Shown here in pieces: positions 25,290 through 37,654 of a stretch of DNA of 64,000 bases. The DNA lies in the NCBI GenBank assembly GCA_948099385.1, contig CANUEZ040000199.1:3482001-3546000 (forward strand), given 5' to 3'. Position 1 is the first letter of the stretch; each line of letters starts with the position of its first letter. The notes beneath the pieces are model-generated. The model saw only the letters and a program-made list of their open reading frames with translations, searched no databases and was not told the origin of the DNA. The DNA is from Fasciola hepatica (taxonomy: Eukaryota > Platyhelminthes > Trematoda > Plagiorchiida > Fasciolidae). The position numbers and the translations under genes were made by a program.

Positions 25290-28200
25290 AGTGTCGCATT
25301 ATTAGATCCATCAATGTTGGACATCATAGAGCTCACCATTCAACCGGGTCTGTGTCCAAGTAATCCTCACATTTTGGACTTTGAAATATCGTTCCACTAA
25401 AGTGTGTACATTTGAGTGTTGCCACAACGTTCGCCTTCAAGAAGTAGCACCTCATTATTGGGATACTTCTTGAAATGCGGTTTGTTATACGAGAAACAAA
25501 TGTCTATCATTTACTTGAAATATCAAGGTTAAATTCTTCAGGTTATAGAGCACATGTCCTCGAGCATCTTATTTTTAACCCATCCTTCTATTCTACAATT
25601 TATCCTTTACATTCCTAGGCTCGTAGGAACTTCTGAGCTCTCCTCTTAAACGCAGATTACTACTAGGATCGTTCATTTTGTTCTGCAGTAACTTGTCTTA
25701 TCTAAACGTCCTGGTTAGTACGAAGTTCTCCCAGTGTTTTAAAGTTCCTTACATCCTTCTGCGTAGGTTACTCAGTCAACCGTTAAAAGACAACGTCTTT
25801 TTCTCACGATGAATGTCAGCGCATACTTTTTTCATCAAAAATCGTGATGATCTTCTTCAAAGTGCTAAATACCATCCAATTTCCCCCACTCCAGTTTTAT
25901 CCGAAGTTATGGAAACCGTAATTGAGAAACAACCTAAGTCCTACCTGAAAACGCCTTGCCCTCCTGAATGTTCACCATTAGCGGTTTCGCCGCTCCAGAT
26001 TCGCGGGTGATTTTTTGCATACCTCTCGCACATCTCGTCCTCTCTAGTGAACAACCAATGTGAATTTTATTCGGTGTTGCCAGATATCTCTAAAATATTT
26101 GATCCATTGTGGCACAGAGGTTTTTCGCTAAAACTACCTTAATTTGTATTTTCTCCGGAACTCATTTCCTGAACTCCAAGTTTTGCGGTGGACGCTATAT
26201 CGTGATCCGACTCAACGGGTTCTATTAAACACCGATCTACTACCCCCGCACCCTATAGTTGCTTTTTAATAGTGATTTCGTTCTTGCCAATTCCAACCCT
26301 GTCCATACTTGTGCCGATGACTGTCATTCACTGCTCTATCCCCTGCCCATCTCCTAGTAACTTAGATAATATTTCCCACATTCGATCCAATGTTTGGGAG
26401 AATCTGGAAACCGATCTGTGTAGCATTATCACTTGAAGCTTACACGATCGTGTTTCTTTCAAGACCGTAACAAGTGCTAATTTAATAGATACCTAAAATG
26501 AAATCGACTTCCTTTCTCGTGCCGGACGTTATTCTAACACCCACCTAACTGTTCCCTCTCAACAGTGTCCAAACACGCCCTTCTGCTGAATACTGGAGAC
26601 GTATTTGTTGCGGGATCTCGATGTTTTCGTTAATTCTGTTCTATCGAATCAAAAGCTTGGGGATCTTCATGACCGACGATCGCATGATAATCTCAATTCT
26701 ACAGTCTCCAGCCCGTTGCCGGTTAGCCGATTTACTTTCTTTACAATCGCTGTACCCATGGATTATGTTCTGAGGAACTTTTTACTTTCTAGTGTAACTC
26801 ATGTTAATCAAGTAATAGAGAAACACCAAAATTCAGAACTCCAGTAAAGTATCATTTTACATCTTTCTCAATCGTTATCTAAAGCCTGTGCTTTGAGATC
26901 AACTGGAACGGAAGAGGACGACGGTTATTGTTATTTGCCCTACTCGAATCAACCACTAGCAGTAACTACTGCAAAGTCCTCTCGTTCAAATCTTGTGCCG
27001 TGGCCAGTCCTTTCCATCCCACATCAGCGCCTGCACTGAAGGCACTGCATTATAAATTTTGAGATTTACACGCATTACGATGGTCGTTGCGATGGTCTCA
27101 GCTATTCATGGGTTGAAAGTTAATACAATGAGGAAAGATGAACCATTACATTCCAAGGAGGCGTTTTGGATCAGATATTTTCCTTCCGATAGATACTTTC
27201 GCCAGAAAAAAACCATCCTATTACATGAAAATAATTGAAAGCATCTTCTCGCAGCAGGCCCTTAAGTACGGAGCTCTACCGAATTGTAAAAGAATGACGA
27301 ATTCCCTCCTCTGTGAAGTCTAGATTTGGACAGAAAAAAGATATTCACCGTCTTCGGAGCCTGTATGCATCATCTACCACTGGTATATTCTGGTTAGTTC
27401 CTGTGGATATTACACCTCCGAAGTAGGCTTCATCTCACTTCTTATTCGTAGCAAGCTTAGAGTTCGATTCATCGGTGGATGCACTGAATCGTAATGTGCC
27501 AATATTCAGAATGGCCAAGCTTTTCCACGATCTCATTTCTGACGATGATTCAGTTCGTTCCACCTCATCTTCAACACATTGAAACATCCAGTTGTCACAT
27601 CCACTGTTGTGTGTACCCGATAATTCATGAACGACCTGACTCGCATCAACAATAACTTGATAATGAGTTTTTCTTTGAGTAATTTAACGAATGGCTCTAC
27701 CTCAGAGACTATTTTTTACTCCTTCTAACATTTTTACAATTTAGTGCACACAAATACGCCCACGTCCTGAAAACTGCAGTCAAATGTGAGAGGGCTTTTT
27801 CTTCCCATCCTACTGGACCGGGTGTGAAAAACAGGGCGATTCGCCGTTTTCAGATTCTACCCCTAGTATCAGTTCTAGTCTCTCTCCTACTGATACGCGA
27901 TTACCTCTCTTTCCCTATTGCACTTCTCCCCACTAATTTCATTCCTGGATTAAACAAACATGTGGGACACTTGGGGGATAGAGATGACTATTGTTTAACC
28001 ACTCCGTTCCATTCCTATAACGAACTGCAGTGTGTTTAGGTGAAGGGGAGAACGAATAATCTAGTAATTAATTTGTGGCACGTGTGTGGCATTTCGTTAT
28101 ACTTCTTTGACCGAACAAACAATAACTGATCTGAATCATCGTTATGGAAACCAAACTAAGCAAACCAGTCATTTGGACAAACAATGAACAAGTGGAGAGC

Positions 28201-28610
28201 ATTTGCTATGCTCAGTCCTCCTGACCTACATGACTGTACGCTCAGTGAACAAAACATCTTGATCCTTATTGTTTTCGTGATAGATCACCCGGACTACGGG
28301 ATTGGGTATGGGGTTAATGCCAGTACGATTCCCGTAAACGCCTCACCAATATGGAACCGTTTTTCTTTCACATTGTGTACCACTATTGTTGCATTCAAGG
28401 TTGTTTATGCCCCGTTTCTGAAAATGAAAGGCTGAGTAGCTGATTGTTGGATGAGTGTTTTGTTACACGTGTAGTTGTCGTGAATTATCGTGGAATTCAT
28501 CTCAGTTATTTCTCAGAGGCTCAGCTGTATTGCTTTTCGCTTGATAGAAAGATGATTGTGGACTTTACCACCTTAATCTCAATAGCCACACTGACTACTG
28601 CTAGTTTAAA
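25290..28610 (+). mobile_element. CR1-like non-LTR retrotransposon relic
   Basis: From about 25835 the plus strand reads DDLLQSAKYHPISPTPVLSE and VMETVIEKQPKSYL, the start of a CR1/Jockey-type reverse transcriptase. It continues through a degraded DISKIFDPLWHRG block (palm motif A region, about 26090) and HTCADDCHSLLY at 26304-26339, where the FADD box reads CADD. Further on, RDLDVFVNSVLSNQKL (about 26620) resembles the thumb. A possible end of the endonuclease precedes it (LDIIELTIQPGLCPSNP, about 25318). The rest, to 28610, matches the piece at 50290-51510 at the DNA level and is probably C-terminus plus 3' untranslated region. Many stops and frameshifts make it inactive. Confidence 0.65.
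27959..28464 (+). repeat. 506 bp high-identity block, copy 1
   Basis: It aligns without gaps to 50854-51359 with three mismatches (27997, one in GGTTAATG, one in ATATGGAAC), or 503/506. Sequence on both sides is still homologous between the two places but only about 60-78% identical with indels. The block has no reading frame I recognise and falls in the 3' part of the CR1-like relic. Confidence 0.93.
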
Positions 28611-29337
28611 AAAAATCGGATTATAATAAGACATGTGTCTTATCATGGAACATCACCATAAAATACTCTATATCCTTCTTATACCAGATTTCAGGGCAGC
28701 GGTTTTGGTCGCCCCACCTGACCTATTAGGATCTTGTGTGGTTCGCCATCACTCCAGATCTCGGGGCTTGGCTACCTGCTGTCCTCATTAATGCAGACGG
28801 CCTATGTGGTTGTGGGGAATACCCCTTCAATTGCTCTTATGTGCAAGTGTGTAATAGTCAAATAAATTTACCTTACCCAAAGCCACAAAATTTGGATCCC
28901 TTTTGGACTGAATACTCCTGGTTCCAGTAAGGATTCAGTTGGAACTGGCAATCGAATAAAGATTCAAATGTGTATATAACCAAATGGCTTTCTGAATATT
29001 CGGCTGAATTCTGTCTAACATTTTTCCATATTTTTTATTTCACTGTTCAACTTCAGTTTTGTCTACATGCTTTGAACATGTCCCAGTCCTTTCTAGGTAG
29101 TTTTGTCCTTCTGATCCATCTTTCATTTCAAAATAGCCACTAGCTGGAGTAGGTTCTGCCAAATATTTGAGAACCACTGTTGATGCAGATTTGAGGTGTT
29201 CAACCCACAATTCAAACTACGCAGGCCCTCTTACCAAATACAAAAAGCTCAAGCTGTTTACCGTCAATCAAACTACTATTTTTCTTTCCTTTTATCACTG
29301 TTTCCTCTTCTCATATACTCACCCTTGTTATTTGTGC

Positions 29338-29645
29338 TGATCAAGTGAAGAAAGCTCTTCAAGTTCTTCGTCGAAGTCCGTCTATTATCAATCGGGTATC
29401 TTTCATATCCCCAACTAAACTATCTGCTAAGTTGAGTGAATTAAACCACGCTGCATGAGGAAAATTTGCCCACACAATCATTTCAGACTACGCTCATTCT
29501 TTATACAACAGTCTATACGAGTGTAAATCTCCGGCTTCTACAACTTCCGCCTTTCGACCTATAAACTATCGCTTTAGAACCTACAAAAATTCTACTGTTC
29601 CTTGTTTGTCCGAATTTGTTTCTGCCAGAAAGAAAAAATGAACTT
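29338..29645 (+). pseudogene. Coding-like relic, probably retrotransposon linker region
   Basis: Two plus-strand frames join across one frame change near 29458. The first reads DQVKKALQVLRRSPSIINRV followed by SFISPTKLSAKLSELNHAA. The second runs from GKFAHTIISDYAHSLYNSLY to FRPINYRFRTYKNSTVPCLS and ends ARKKK at a TGA. The basic, repetitive character resembles the region between endonuclease and reverse transcriptase in non-LTR elements, and the CR1-like relic lies just upstream. I cannot place it in a named family. A host pseudogene is the alternative. Confidence 0.35.
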
Positions 29646-30124
29646 TTAGACTCCAGAAATTTAGTGAATAATTTGTTTTTAAGAATATATATATAAAACT
29701 CGATATATATAATATATACCTACTGTATATATTCAGTAAACCGCAGTCCTTCAATGAACACCGTCCGTAGAATTGTCAGATCAAACCATTGTCCACTCGG
29801 TAATCCGTAGCAGCACCATCGTTTCAATACCTGAAAGCTAAGACAGAATGCAGCCCTCTACCTAAGCAAATTCCATGGAAATAAAACTAGGGGGTATGAT
29901 ACAAATTCGACAACAAAATCTTATTCACAAAGCCAAGAGAAGGCTGCCCCATCAATCCGGAGTGTTGTGTTCATAATGTATCGTATTAGATCACGAACAG
30001 ATTGGCGCTCAGAGCATTATCACTGGGTCCCGATTTTCCCTTCCAGTTGATACATTTGGACAGCTAGACTGGAGACTCAGTTCAGTGCATCGTGTAGGCA
30101 ACCTGATTATCTGGTAATACTCAC

Positions 30125-30368
30125 TCATTGCTGTTCCGAGAAGCTGTAGAACAGTCTGGGATATAATTACTGTGAATGTCTTTCGTTCCTGGTACAAGTC
30201 AACCAACTTCTCATAAGGAACATTCGAATTTAGGCTAATTGGAAAATAATACATTTTCCTCAAAATATCAAACAAAAGTGCTGTGATAGTCAATCCTAAC
30301 AGAATGGACCAAATTACCAAGATAAGTGCACTTCTTGATGATAAACCCAATTTTACGAGTAACACGTG
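30125..30368 (-). CDS. Candidate host exon, membrane protein
   Basis: On the minus strand an acceptor (TTCACCTGTAG, exon from 30368) opens a frame that runs to a strong donor, ATGA|GTGAGTATT, with the intron from 30124. The 244 bp exon encodes about 81 residues. A hydrophobic segment (SALILVIWSILLGLTITALL) could span the membrane. A polar loop containing VPYEKLVDLYQERK follows, then a second hydrophobic stretch (TFTVIISQTVLQLLGTAM). Without splicing the frame runs on to a TGA at 30009. Composition and complexity look like real coding sequence. I do not recognise the family and could not find a neighbouring exon in compatible phase. Confidence 0.35.
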
Positions 30369-30573
30369 CTACAGGTGAACAGGAAGCTTACATAAAAAAA
30401 CTCACATGAAAATAACACGATGATACCAAAAGTTTTTTCAGTGAAATATCTTGACGTACCCATTTCCCAAGACCTAACCTTTTCTCAGTACAATTAATAT
30501 GTTCATGAAGACTCGGCAACTTTTGTTCTGTATGCTGTGCCTAGGATCCACCCACGGTCCACAATACCTGCAG

Positions 30574-30755
30574 ATTCCGTTGAAATCCGAGTAAAAACTA
30601 TTTTCTTCTACTTGAGCTTCAAATTCGGATATTTTTCACATAATACCAAAGTTGGAAAAATAAATATGTCCAGAAGTGAATATTATTCAAGTACTGGAGT
30701 AAAAATCTATTCAGATTGTATTGAAAAAAACGATGCGCCATTCAAAGTGCTACAC
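30574..30755 (+). CDS. Candidate host exon on plus strand
   Basis: A plus-strand frame lies between CTGCAG (exon from 30574) and a strong donor CTACAC|GTAAGTGTT at 30756. It encodes about 60 residues (SVEIRVKTIFFYLSFKFGYF ... EYYSSTGVKIYSDCIEKN) with AT-rich third positions, as expected of coding DNA in an AT-rich genome. A second open frame at 30869-31029 (GRLTVFSHSRNKNVLL ... HDLGIKAI, stop TGA) lies downstream of a TTCACAG acceptor. Direct joining of the two gives a stop at once (GAC GGT TGA), so they are not simple neighbours in one transcript. No family recognised. Confidence 0.25.
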
Positions 30756-31362
30756 GTAAGTGTTTATTATCCCATAATACAGTGTGGTCGGAGGAGATGG
30801 TAATCAGTCGACGTTTTGGTTACCGTGGGCAAACTTTCTAATCCTGATAGGAGAAATTTCATTCACAGGACGGTTGACTGTTTTTTCGCATAGTAGAAAT
30901 AAAAATGTACTACTAACACATTTGGGAAACACTGGTGGTTCAACAGAAATTTCGAGGTTTATTTTAGGTTCACGAGCAAATAATGCTGACTGTTTTATAA
31001 TACATGACCTTGGAATAAAGGCCATATGAGCGTGATCCCTTTAACGTTCGGTTCGTTTTCACGATGATGAAGAAATAAACATCAGTAGTAGAGAATACTC
31101 AAAATGCTAGTAAATAAGAGAGTGATATGCTCAAAATGATGAATTTTCTAAGCTTTTTTGTGAAAAATTTTGCTCAGAAGTTTTCCGTGAATGCAAAGGT
31201 GTTCTTTGCATTATTCACGTAAAAAATGATGATACAACAATATGCGGTGGGAATAACTAACACAATCACTTTGGATAACAGTATCTTCTAGATTTTAATA
31301 CAAAAGGATGAGCTAAGAGCAATAAATATAAGCAGCGACAGTGTTCGGTATTAATTTCTTAC

Positions 31363-31597
31363 CAGTCATTACGAAGAAAGATGAGGTAATCTGAGCTGCT
31401 GAATCTTTTGGCCGATCAAAAGCCATCATCAAAAACTGAATGTGAATGCTCACTTGTTGCAATTCCAAATAATCTGAAATTTCGTTGTGATTTGTCTTGG
31501 CTTTCGATTTACTGTTTTGTGTTCGTGAGAGATATTGAGGGACTGACAAAACGTTATGCTTGATAAGAAGTTCAACAAGAAACTCATCCCAATGAAT
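31363..31597 (-). CDS. Candidate host exon, helical protein
   Basis: The minus strand is open from just after a TAA at 31598-31600 to a strong donor, ATGACTG|GTAAGAAAT, with the intron from 31362. The translation begins HWDEFLVELLIKHNVLSV and ends DSAAQITSSFFVMT, with charged and hydrophobic residues spaced as in helices. Acceptors that would fit include TTTTGTCAG (exon start near 31546) and GAAATTTCAG (near 31472). The next frame upstream (31845-31988) has a possible donor too (CAA|GTGAGG), but the phases do not match directly. No family recognised. Confidence 0.3.
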
Positions 31598-32039
31598 TTA
31601 CGCTCGTTACAATCATCACGCCAACTGCTATGTGCTGGAATAAATCACGACCATTTGCACTGGGTAACTATTACGTACGACACAATGAACAAAAAAATTC
31701 ACTGAATTGAAGTAATACATTTTTACAGTCTGTCAGACTGGGACCTATTCTAAGAGGACTGCTTTACTGTCAGGTAACGCTTCAGATTATGATATTCGTT
31801 TGTTTATCACATGATTTTGATGTGGTGATACCGTAGACATTTTGAAGGCTCAGTGACAAAAATTGCCTCACAAAATCCCTCACTTGAGTATGATGATGGT
31901 CTTGTAATGTTAGCGAAATAAATTGGGGTACTTCGCAAAACTGACAGGAAAATTGTATCAGGTTTTGACGCTTTATGTACCTACGCATAAAGCTTTCTCT
32001 GGAAACACGCCCTACGCTCGCAACGGTTCATTGTCAAAT

Positions 32040-35000
32040 AGTGTCACGTAAATCACATCTCAATCCTTGTCAGCCTCTGAATCTCGGCTTCTTCAACGTG
32101 CGTACGCTCATGCAGGCCGGTCAACAGGCGTGCCTTGCGCTCACAATAGACTCTCTGAAGACTGATGTCTGCTGCGTGAGTGAAACTCCTATCCAGGATT
32201 CGAGCAGTTTGATTAAACTAATCCTACCTAATATCTCATCGAGGCATTTCCTGCGCACACCAGGAGACGAAACAGCTAGAGCTGTGAGTCAACATGGTGT
32301 TGTAGTAGTATTGACTGACAAAAGTAAAGCTGCCGTATAGACTGGATTTCGGGTAATAATCGTTTATGTGCTGTTAGACGCTAGGGGTCAGTTGGCGATC
32401 AAAAGGATAGCCGTTTTAGGCGCAGCTTGTTGATGGTCTCGGCTTACGCTCCAACAGACTGCAGTTCTGACATTCAGAACTACGAGTTCTGTGACCAACA
32501 CATCAATCCTTTTCGCAAGTGCAAAGGCTCTGAAACTGTAGTGCTGGCTGGTGCTTTAGTGCACAAGTAGGCGAACTTGATGTGTCAGAGGCTTGCTTAG
32601 GTAGGTGTTCGCCTTACTCACTCAGCGTACAGAAAACAGGGATGGACTCCTCCAGTTTTCACAGACATTTGTTTATTCCTATCTGGTTAGAATTTCCGAC
32701 ACCGTTGGCATCGCACAGCAACACAGTGCTCTAAGGCTACAGGTAAACTGAGTCAGAGTGACCATGTTGCAGTAAACTATTGGTGGCTCTGTTCTGTTCA
32801 AAACTGTAGATTCTACTGGTCCAAATATGTGGGGTCGGATCACGCATTAGATTTAGTGTAACTTGCGCTCCAGCTCCATGGTTGTCGACGTGAACCACAA
32901 ACTCAGTTAGCCGTACAAAGCTTATCTGATCCAGAAGTTCGCACACGTTACGAAAAGAAGCTATCATGTGAGCCTGGATCTACGAAGGACAGTAGTGCGG
33001 ATAAGAACCGGGCCCATGTCAAACAGGCAATACACGTGGCAGCAGGTTTCTCTTCATGTCCTAGATCCGATGTCCACTGAGGACTCCAGGTGTCTCGAGA
33101 GCCGTTGAGTCTAATGGAGTAAAACATCGGTTCCCAAAAGGCAAGTCACAAAAAGCCTTAAGATGGATGGCGAAAATTGGTGGATCAATCTAGTGGAAGA
33201 AACGGAATTAGCAGCTGCTTCAGGTAACAGTCAAAGACTGTTCAAACTTATTCTCGACTCCAGTGGACGGTAAACCCCGGTCAGTGAAACGAAATGCGAT
33301 TGAGATAGTGAGTCTATTCATGACAAAGTTCAGTTCAGTTCAGACAACCATTAATCATGCACTACATGCGGTGGCTTTGGTTGCTACCTCCTAGCGGCAA
33401 CCTCGAAAGAAAACAATGAAGGAGAAAAGAGTATGAAAAGAGTAAGAGGAGAACCGCAATAATGGAACGAAATCGATGAAGAAAGTTTGTGAATGCAAGA
33501 GCGCCACTGATCGTGGCCTCAAGCCACGACAAAGAGCAAAGGCTGTCCCGTGGGGCTGAATTGTTCAAGCAGCACTTTAACTGGCCACGCGTTTTCTAGT
33601 TACTCCTACGTCAACAACTGTGATTCCTTGAGGAGTATCACTAGAGCCCCAACCAGAAGTTGAATTGGGACATAGCATTCGACTACCGATAAGTCGAAAA
33701 TCGGTCGGTCTTGACAAGCTTCCTGCAATTCTTTTCAAACTGAATGGAGATGCCTTGATCAAACCAATTACCGTCTTGCTCGTGACATTTGACTTTACTC
33801 AACTTTAAGAAGGAAATACGCAATGACTGTAGTAATCATCATAGCATTTGTTTAATTCTGATAATCACCAAGGTATTGGCCTCGATTTTGCTGCTTCGTC
33901 TGACACCGGCTCGCTAGAAAGGTGCCTGCAGACTGCAGGTGGGATTCCATCCAGGTCGAGATTACATCGACCAGATTTTTACTTTTTGCCAATCACCCGA
34001 CTGTCGACCGACAATAAGGGTTGTTTTCTACCCAGTTGACTGAATAGAGCTATTTAGTGTTCTTTGCCGAAAAGGAATGCCACAATGGTTTTCAAGTTTA
34101 CTGAGATCATTGTACCCTCATACTTCTGGCTGCTTGAGGGCTTACAGGGAACTATCCAGTCCGTTCAAAACGACAAGCGGTATTCGACAAGGGTGTCCAA
34201 TTTTCCCATTTTTGATTGTCTTCTTAATGGACGAGATAATGGAAAACGCCTTACTAAATCTTCAGGATGTAGGCGTTGAACTGGCAAACTGTGAAAAAGC
34301 TTTGTGACCAGTATCATGTTGACAACCTTGTCTGCTTGTTCGAATGCAAGAAACATGCGCGACGTTCACAAGATGGACTCACTAGGGCTGTAGCTCCATT
34401 CGGCATGCGCTTTGCACCTTCAAAGTGTAATGTGATGTTGCAAGACCGGACTTTATCAGTTTCGAGCTTGATGCTCGATGGGAGAAACTATTCATCGTCG
34501 AACGCTCCTTTTATCTCGGTAGCACACTAACGACGAATGGGAGCACTGTATTAGAGGTGATCAAGCGTATATCCAAAGCCCGAGCGGCGTATGCTGGATT
34601 GAAGCACTCGCGGCTTCAAACAGTTGAAAGGTAGTTCGGATTGTGCCTCGGTGTGTCCAGTTTTGTTCTGTAGCTGTGAAACTTGGAGTCTGAGTAAGGA
34701 AGATGTTCACCGTTTTGAGACATTCGACCACTGATGTTTACGTAGTATCGCCAAGATTGGATGGAATGACCGGGTGAGCAGTGCTAAGGTCAGAAATAGA
34801 GTATCGGAAACCAGTTCCTAGAATACTGAATCACAGCGTATCCAGCTTAGTAGACTTCGTTGGTTGGGACACTTGTTGCTTGTGGCCAACACACGTCTAC
34901 CCCGTTTCTTTCTTCCTCGGGAGTGAAAGGAGCCACATGGAGGTCAACGGATGACTTGGCAACGGGGAGTGAGACCACATATGGCGACCTTAGGAAAAAT

Positions 35001-35335
35001 AATTGTCTCAAATCTTCGTTGTTAAGGTCCAAAAGACTTATCAAGGTGGAGGCACTGAAGGATATGGCTGCGAACCGTGAGCAGTGGCGATCCTGTTGTC
35101 ACCTTCTGTTGAATCGGACTGATTGGTCAATGTGCTTTTGTGCAGTTAGACCGTGTTTTCCTTGTGTTGGCTACTAGGGTGTTGTTTACTTGCCCCACCC
35201 CTGTAAATCCACTCCCTGTCCATCTTGTGTACTTTCACTTTATGGTTCCACGTGGAATGTTGTAAGAAAGGCAGTGGTCAGTGGGACTCGTCCTGCTGTT
35301 TATCACTGTACGGTGAATGTGATGATGATAACGTG
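32040..35335 (+). mobile_element. RTE-like retrotransposon, copy A (decayed, near full length)
   Basis: The plus strand shows the whole order of an SR2-type RTE element. The endonuclease starts at GFFNVRTLMQAGQQACLALT (about 32091), with DVCCVSETPIQDSS next, and ends with YVGSDHALD, the SDH motif at 32835-32846. A linker and RT start (RKSVGLDKLPAILFKLNGDA, about 33690) follow. RT blocks are IDQIFTFCQ, ELSSPFKTTSGIRQGCPIFP (about 34145-34205) and NLQDVGVELANCEKA. The YADD site reads HVDN (34315-34326). FGMRFAPSKCNVMLQD comes next, then C-terminal blocks including DMAANREQWRSCCHLLLNRT (about 35065). The 3' end carries GGTCAGTGGGACTCG and a short GATGATGATA tail at 35318-35330, shared with copies B and C. 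Stops and frameshifts throughout. Confidence 0.85.
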
Positions 35336-37640
35336 AGAACTACCGCGCACTGTTTGTTGGATTCAATGTGAGGAAAATGAGACAATTTCGCGCTTCAGGA
35401 TTTTTTGCTTGATGAGTTGTGATCAAACAGAAATATGGTGGATTTTATTGGCATGACTAAGATTTATCCAATATTGAGTTACCATCCTTCCGAACTCATG
35501 CTCAGTTACGCCACACTAACTGCAAATAAACATTTCCTGTGGCTTACTCACGCGGAATATACTGCTTATTTCAAGGGGAATTCAATCGATCGTACTGTAA
35601 GGCAGACGATTGTGTTACTCAAATCTTCCGTTCTGAGCTATAATAAATCGTTTAGAGTTCAGTCACCAATGGTATAACAGCATGACTGACGGCAATCAAA
35701 CCGACCTTGTTGCGAAATAGAAATGAATGGAATGATATCACCTTGGGTATTAAGGATCATACTAAAGGGGGCTTTGGTTAGGATGAAACTGGTGACAAGT
35801 TGACGTAAAAATTCTCAGATTTTCTTACGTTCAGGTTCATTGTATTGTAGCACATTTTATTCAGATATCCTGTTGTGTAATGAATTCATAGTTCAGTTAG
35901 ACGAAGAAGGCAAATTGAAGTACTTCAATTGGAAATATGCTCAACTTGAGTGTTGCGGAGAAAAACCCAGACTCATTGTCAACTAGAACAAGTGCTAAAT
36001 AATTCACTTTAGAGTTGTAATGAATATTCATGCGGGGTGGGGGATAACTCTCAGCGAAAAGAGTAGGGGGGTGCAAGCGGTATGCATATAAGTCACGATA
36101 ACGAAGAGATGTGTGGTTTCCAATAAACCTCATGATAAATTTCCACAAGGGAGTCTGGCATAGGTGATACTTGTTAAGGTGTGGTACGCTGTGTTACCAT
36201 CTTTTATAGATAAACTATGAGGGATTATGAGAGCCCATTAGGGTAGGATTGAAAGAAGACTTTACCAGATAAATTAACAACAGCTCCTTTTACACCAAGC
36301 TGCTTTTTCCTGAAAAGTGGAAATGAGAGTTTCAGTTTTTTCTACCCGGTTCATTGTGGTCCGAGAAGTTTGAAATTCGTGGTACAGAAAGACGAGTGTG
36401 TACATGGCTTATTTACTCCTGGTATCTCTTTTTTTATCAGAACAGAGTGACGTCTTACAGAAGCCTTGTATTCCTACTTATATTTGTATTTCATGTGACT
36501 TTCGTTTAGACAAACGTCCTCATTTCAGTCAAAAAAGATCTATATTTGCTACCTCATCGAATCAATGGGATGAAAATAACGAATAAATATAAAACTGTCT
36601 AGGAATTCAGCCAATGCTCGTGCTCCGTATGGAAAGGTGGAGAAAAGTATATGGTTATGCAAGAAGGACTAGATCGGAAGGAGAAACGTGTAGTTGTATA
36701 GACAAGTTTTGTTTAATATCTCAGAAGTTTGAACAACGGAGAGCTATTCTGTTGTTCGTAAAATGCACAGTTTCCAAGAGGCACATAAGTCACATAAGAT
36801 AAAGACAATTATATGTTCTATGAATTAGGGGTTGGATATTCAGCGGTAAAGCGATGTATTCAATATTTCCTGAATGCATTTATCTAGCATAGACAGCATT
36901 CAAAAGAACACCATAGGAGCACAATGTAGGATTATTTGAGAAATAAACCGTAGCATAATTTGAAATTAGGATGACTGGTTTGACTACTCCAGATGATCAA
37001 AATCAATACCTGAAAATGAAGTTGATATTAATTCCGCATAAAGATCTGTACATTGTTATTCTGAAATGACACAGTTACAAATCTGTGACTAAAACAACTC
37101 TCAAAAATATTGTTTTTTGATCATGATAAGGACTTCAACAATTAGATGACACTTTTATTTAAAACGCATTGGTTGTGACACAGTCCTTTGGTACTTCATT
37201 CAATGTGTCGTAAATCGTTGATATCATTTTACACAGAAAACCATTTTCCCCGATGTTTCTTGTATTAACGCGAATAAACATTGCAGAACAATAATAATTA
37301 ATCGACTTCAAGTCCACCTGAATGTTCATCCGTTTGCTACCTATCCGAAAGGTACATACTTTGTCCGGCAGCATCTTTAGTCCACTTACTTACTAAATCC
37401 CCGGACAGATCCTCTTGATCATTCCGCTGTGTGTTTATTGATTATTTTTCAGCCACTGATTCAGTACCCCATTCTCTTCTCATTCAATACCGGAGGCTTT
37501 TAATTGTCACTCACAAATGCTTGTCCGAATTTCTAACCAATCTCACAAGAGAATGCACAAAACCAAGATAGGACACAAATCTCCAAACCGTCATCAACAA
37601 TTCTGAAGTATTCCAGGATGTTGAACTTTCCCTTTTTACC
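35336..37640. other. No gene recognised
   Basis: Several ORFs of 60-83 codons occur (for example 35435-35677 plus and 35897-36148 minus) but none has a motif or paired splice sites that I find convincing. Confidence 0.4.
36404..36586 (+). CDS. Small ORF with signal-peptide-like start
   Basis: From the ATG at 36404 the plus strand encodes about 60 residues beginning MAYLLLVSLFLSEQS, a short hydrophobic run like a signal peptide. A polar tail with four cysteines and a run of charged residues follows. The hydrophobic part ends at TTTTTTTATCAG, which is also a good splice acceptor, so the downstream part might instead be an exon on its own. Small secreted proteins with tiny exons are known from schistosomes, but nothing here proves expression or family membership. 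Confidence 0.13.
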   Translation: MAYLLLVSLFLSEQSDVLQKPCIPTYICISCDFRLDKRPHFSQKRSIFATSSNQWDENNE

Positions 37641-37654
37641 ATTTCACACTTGTG

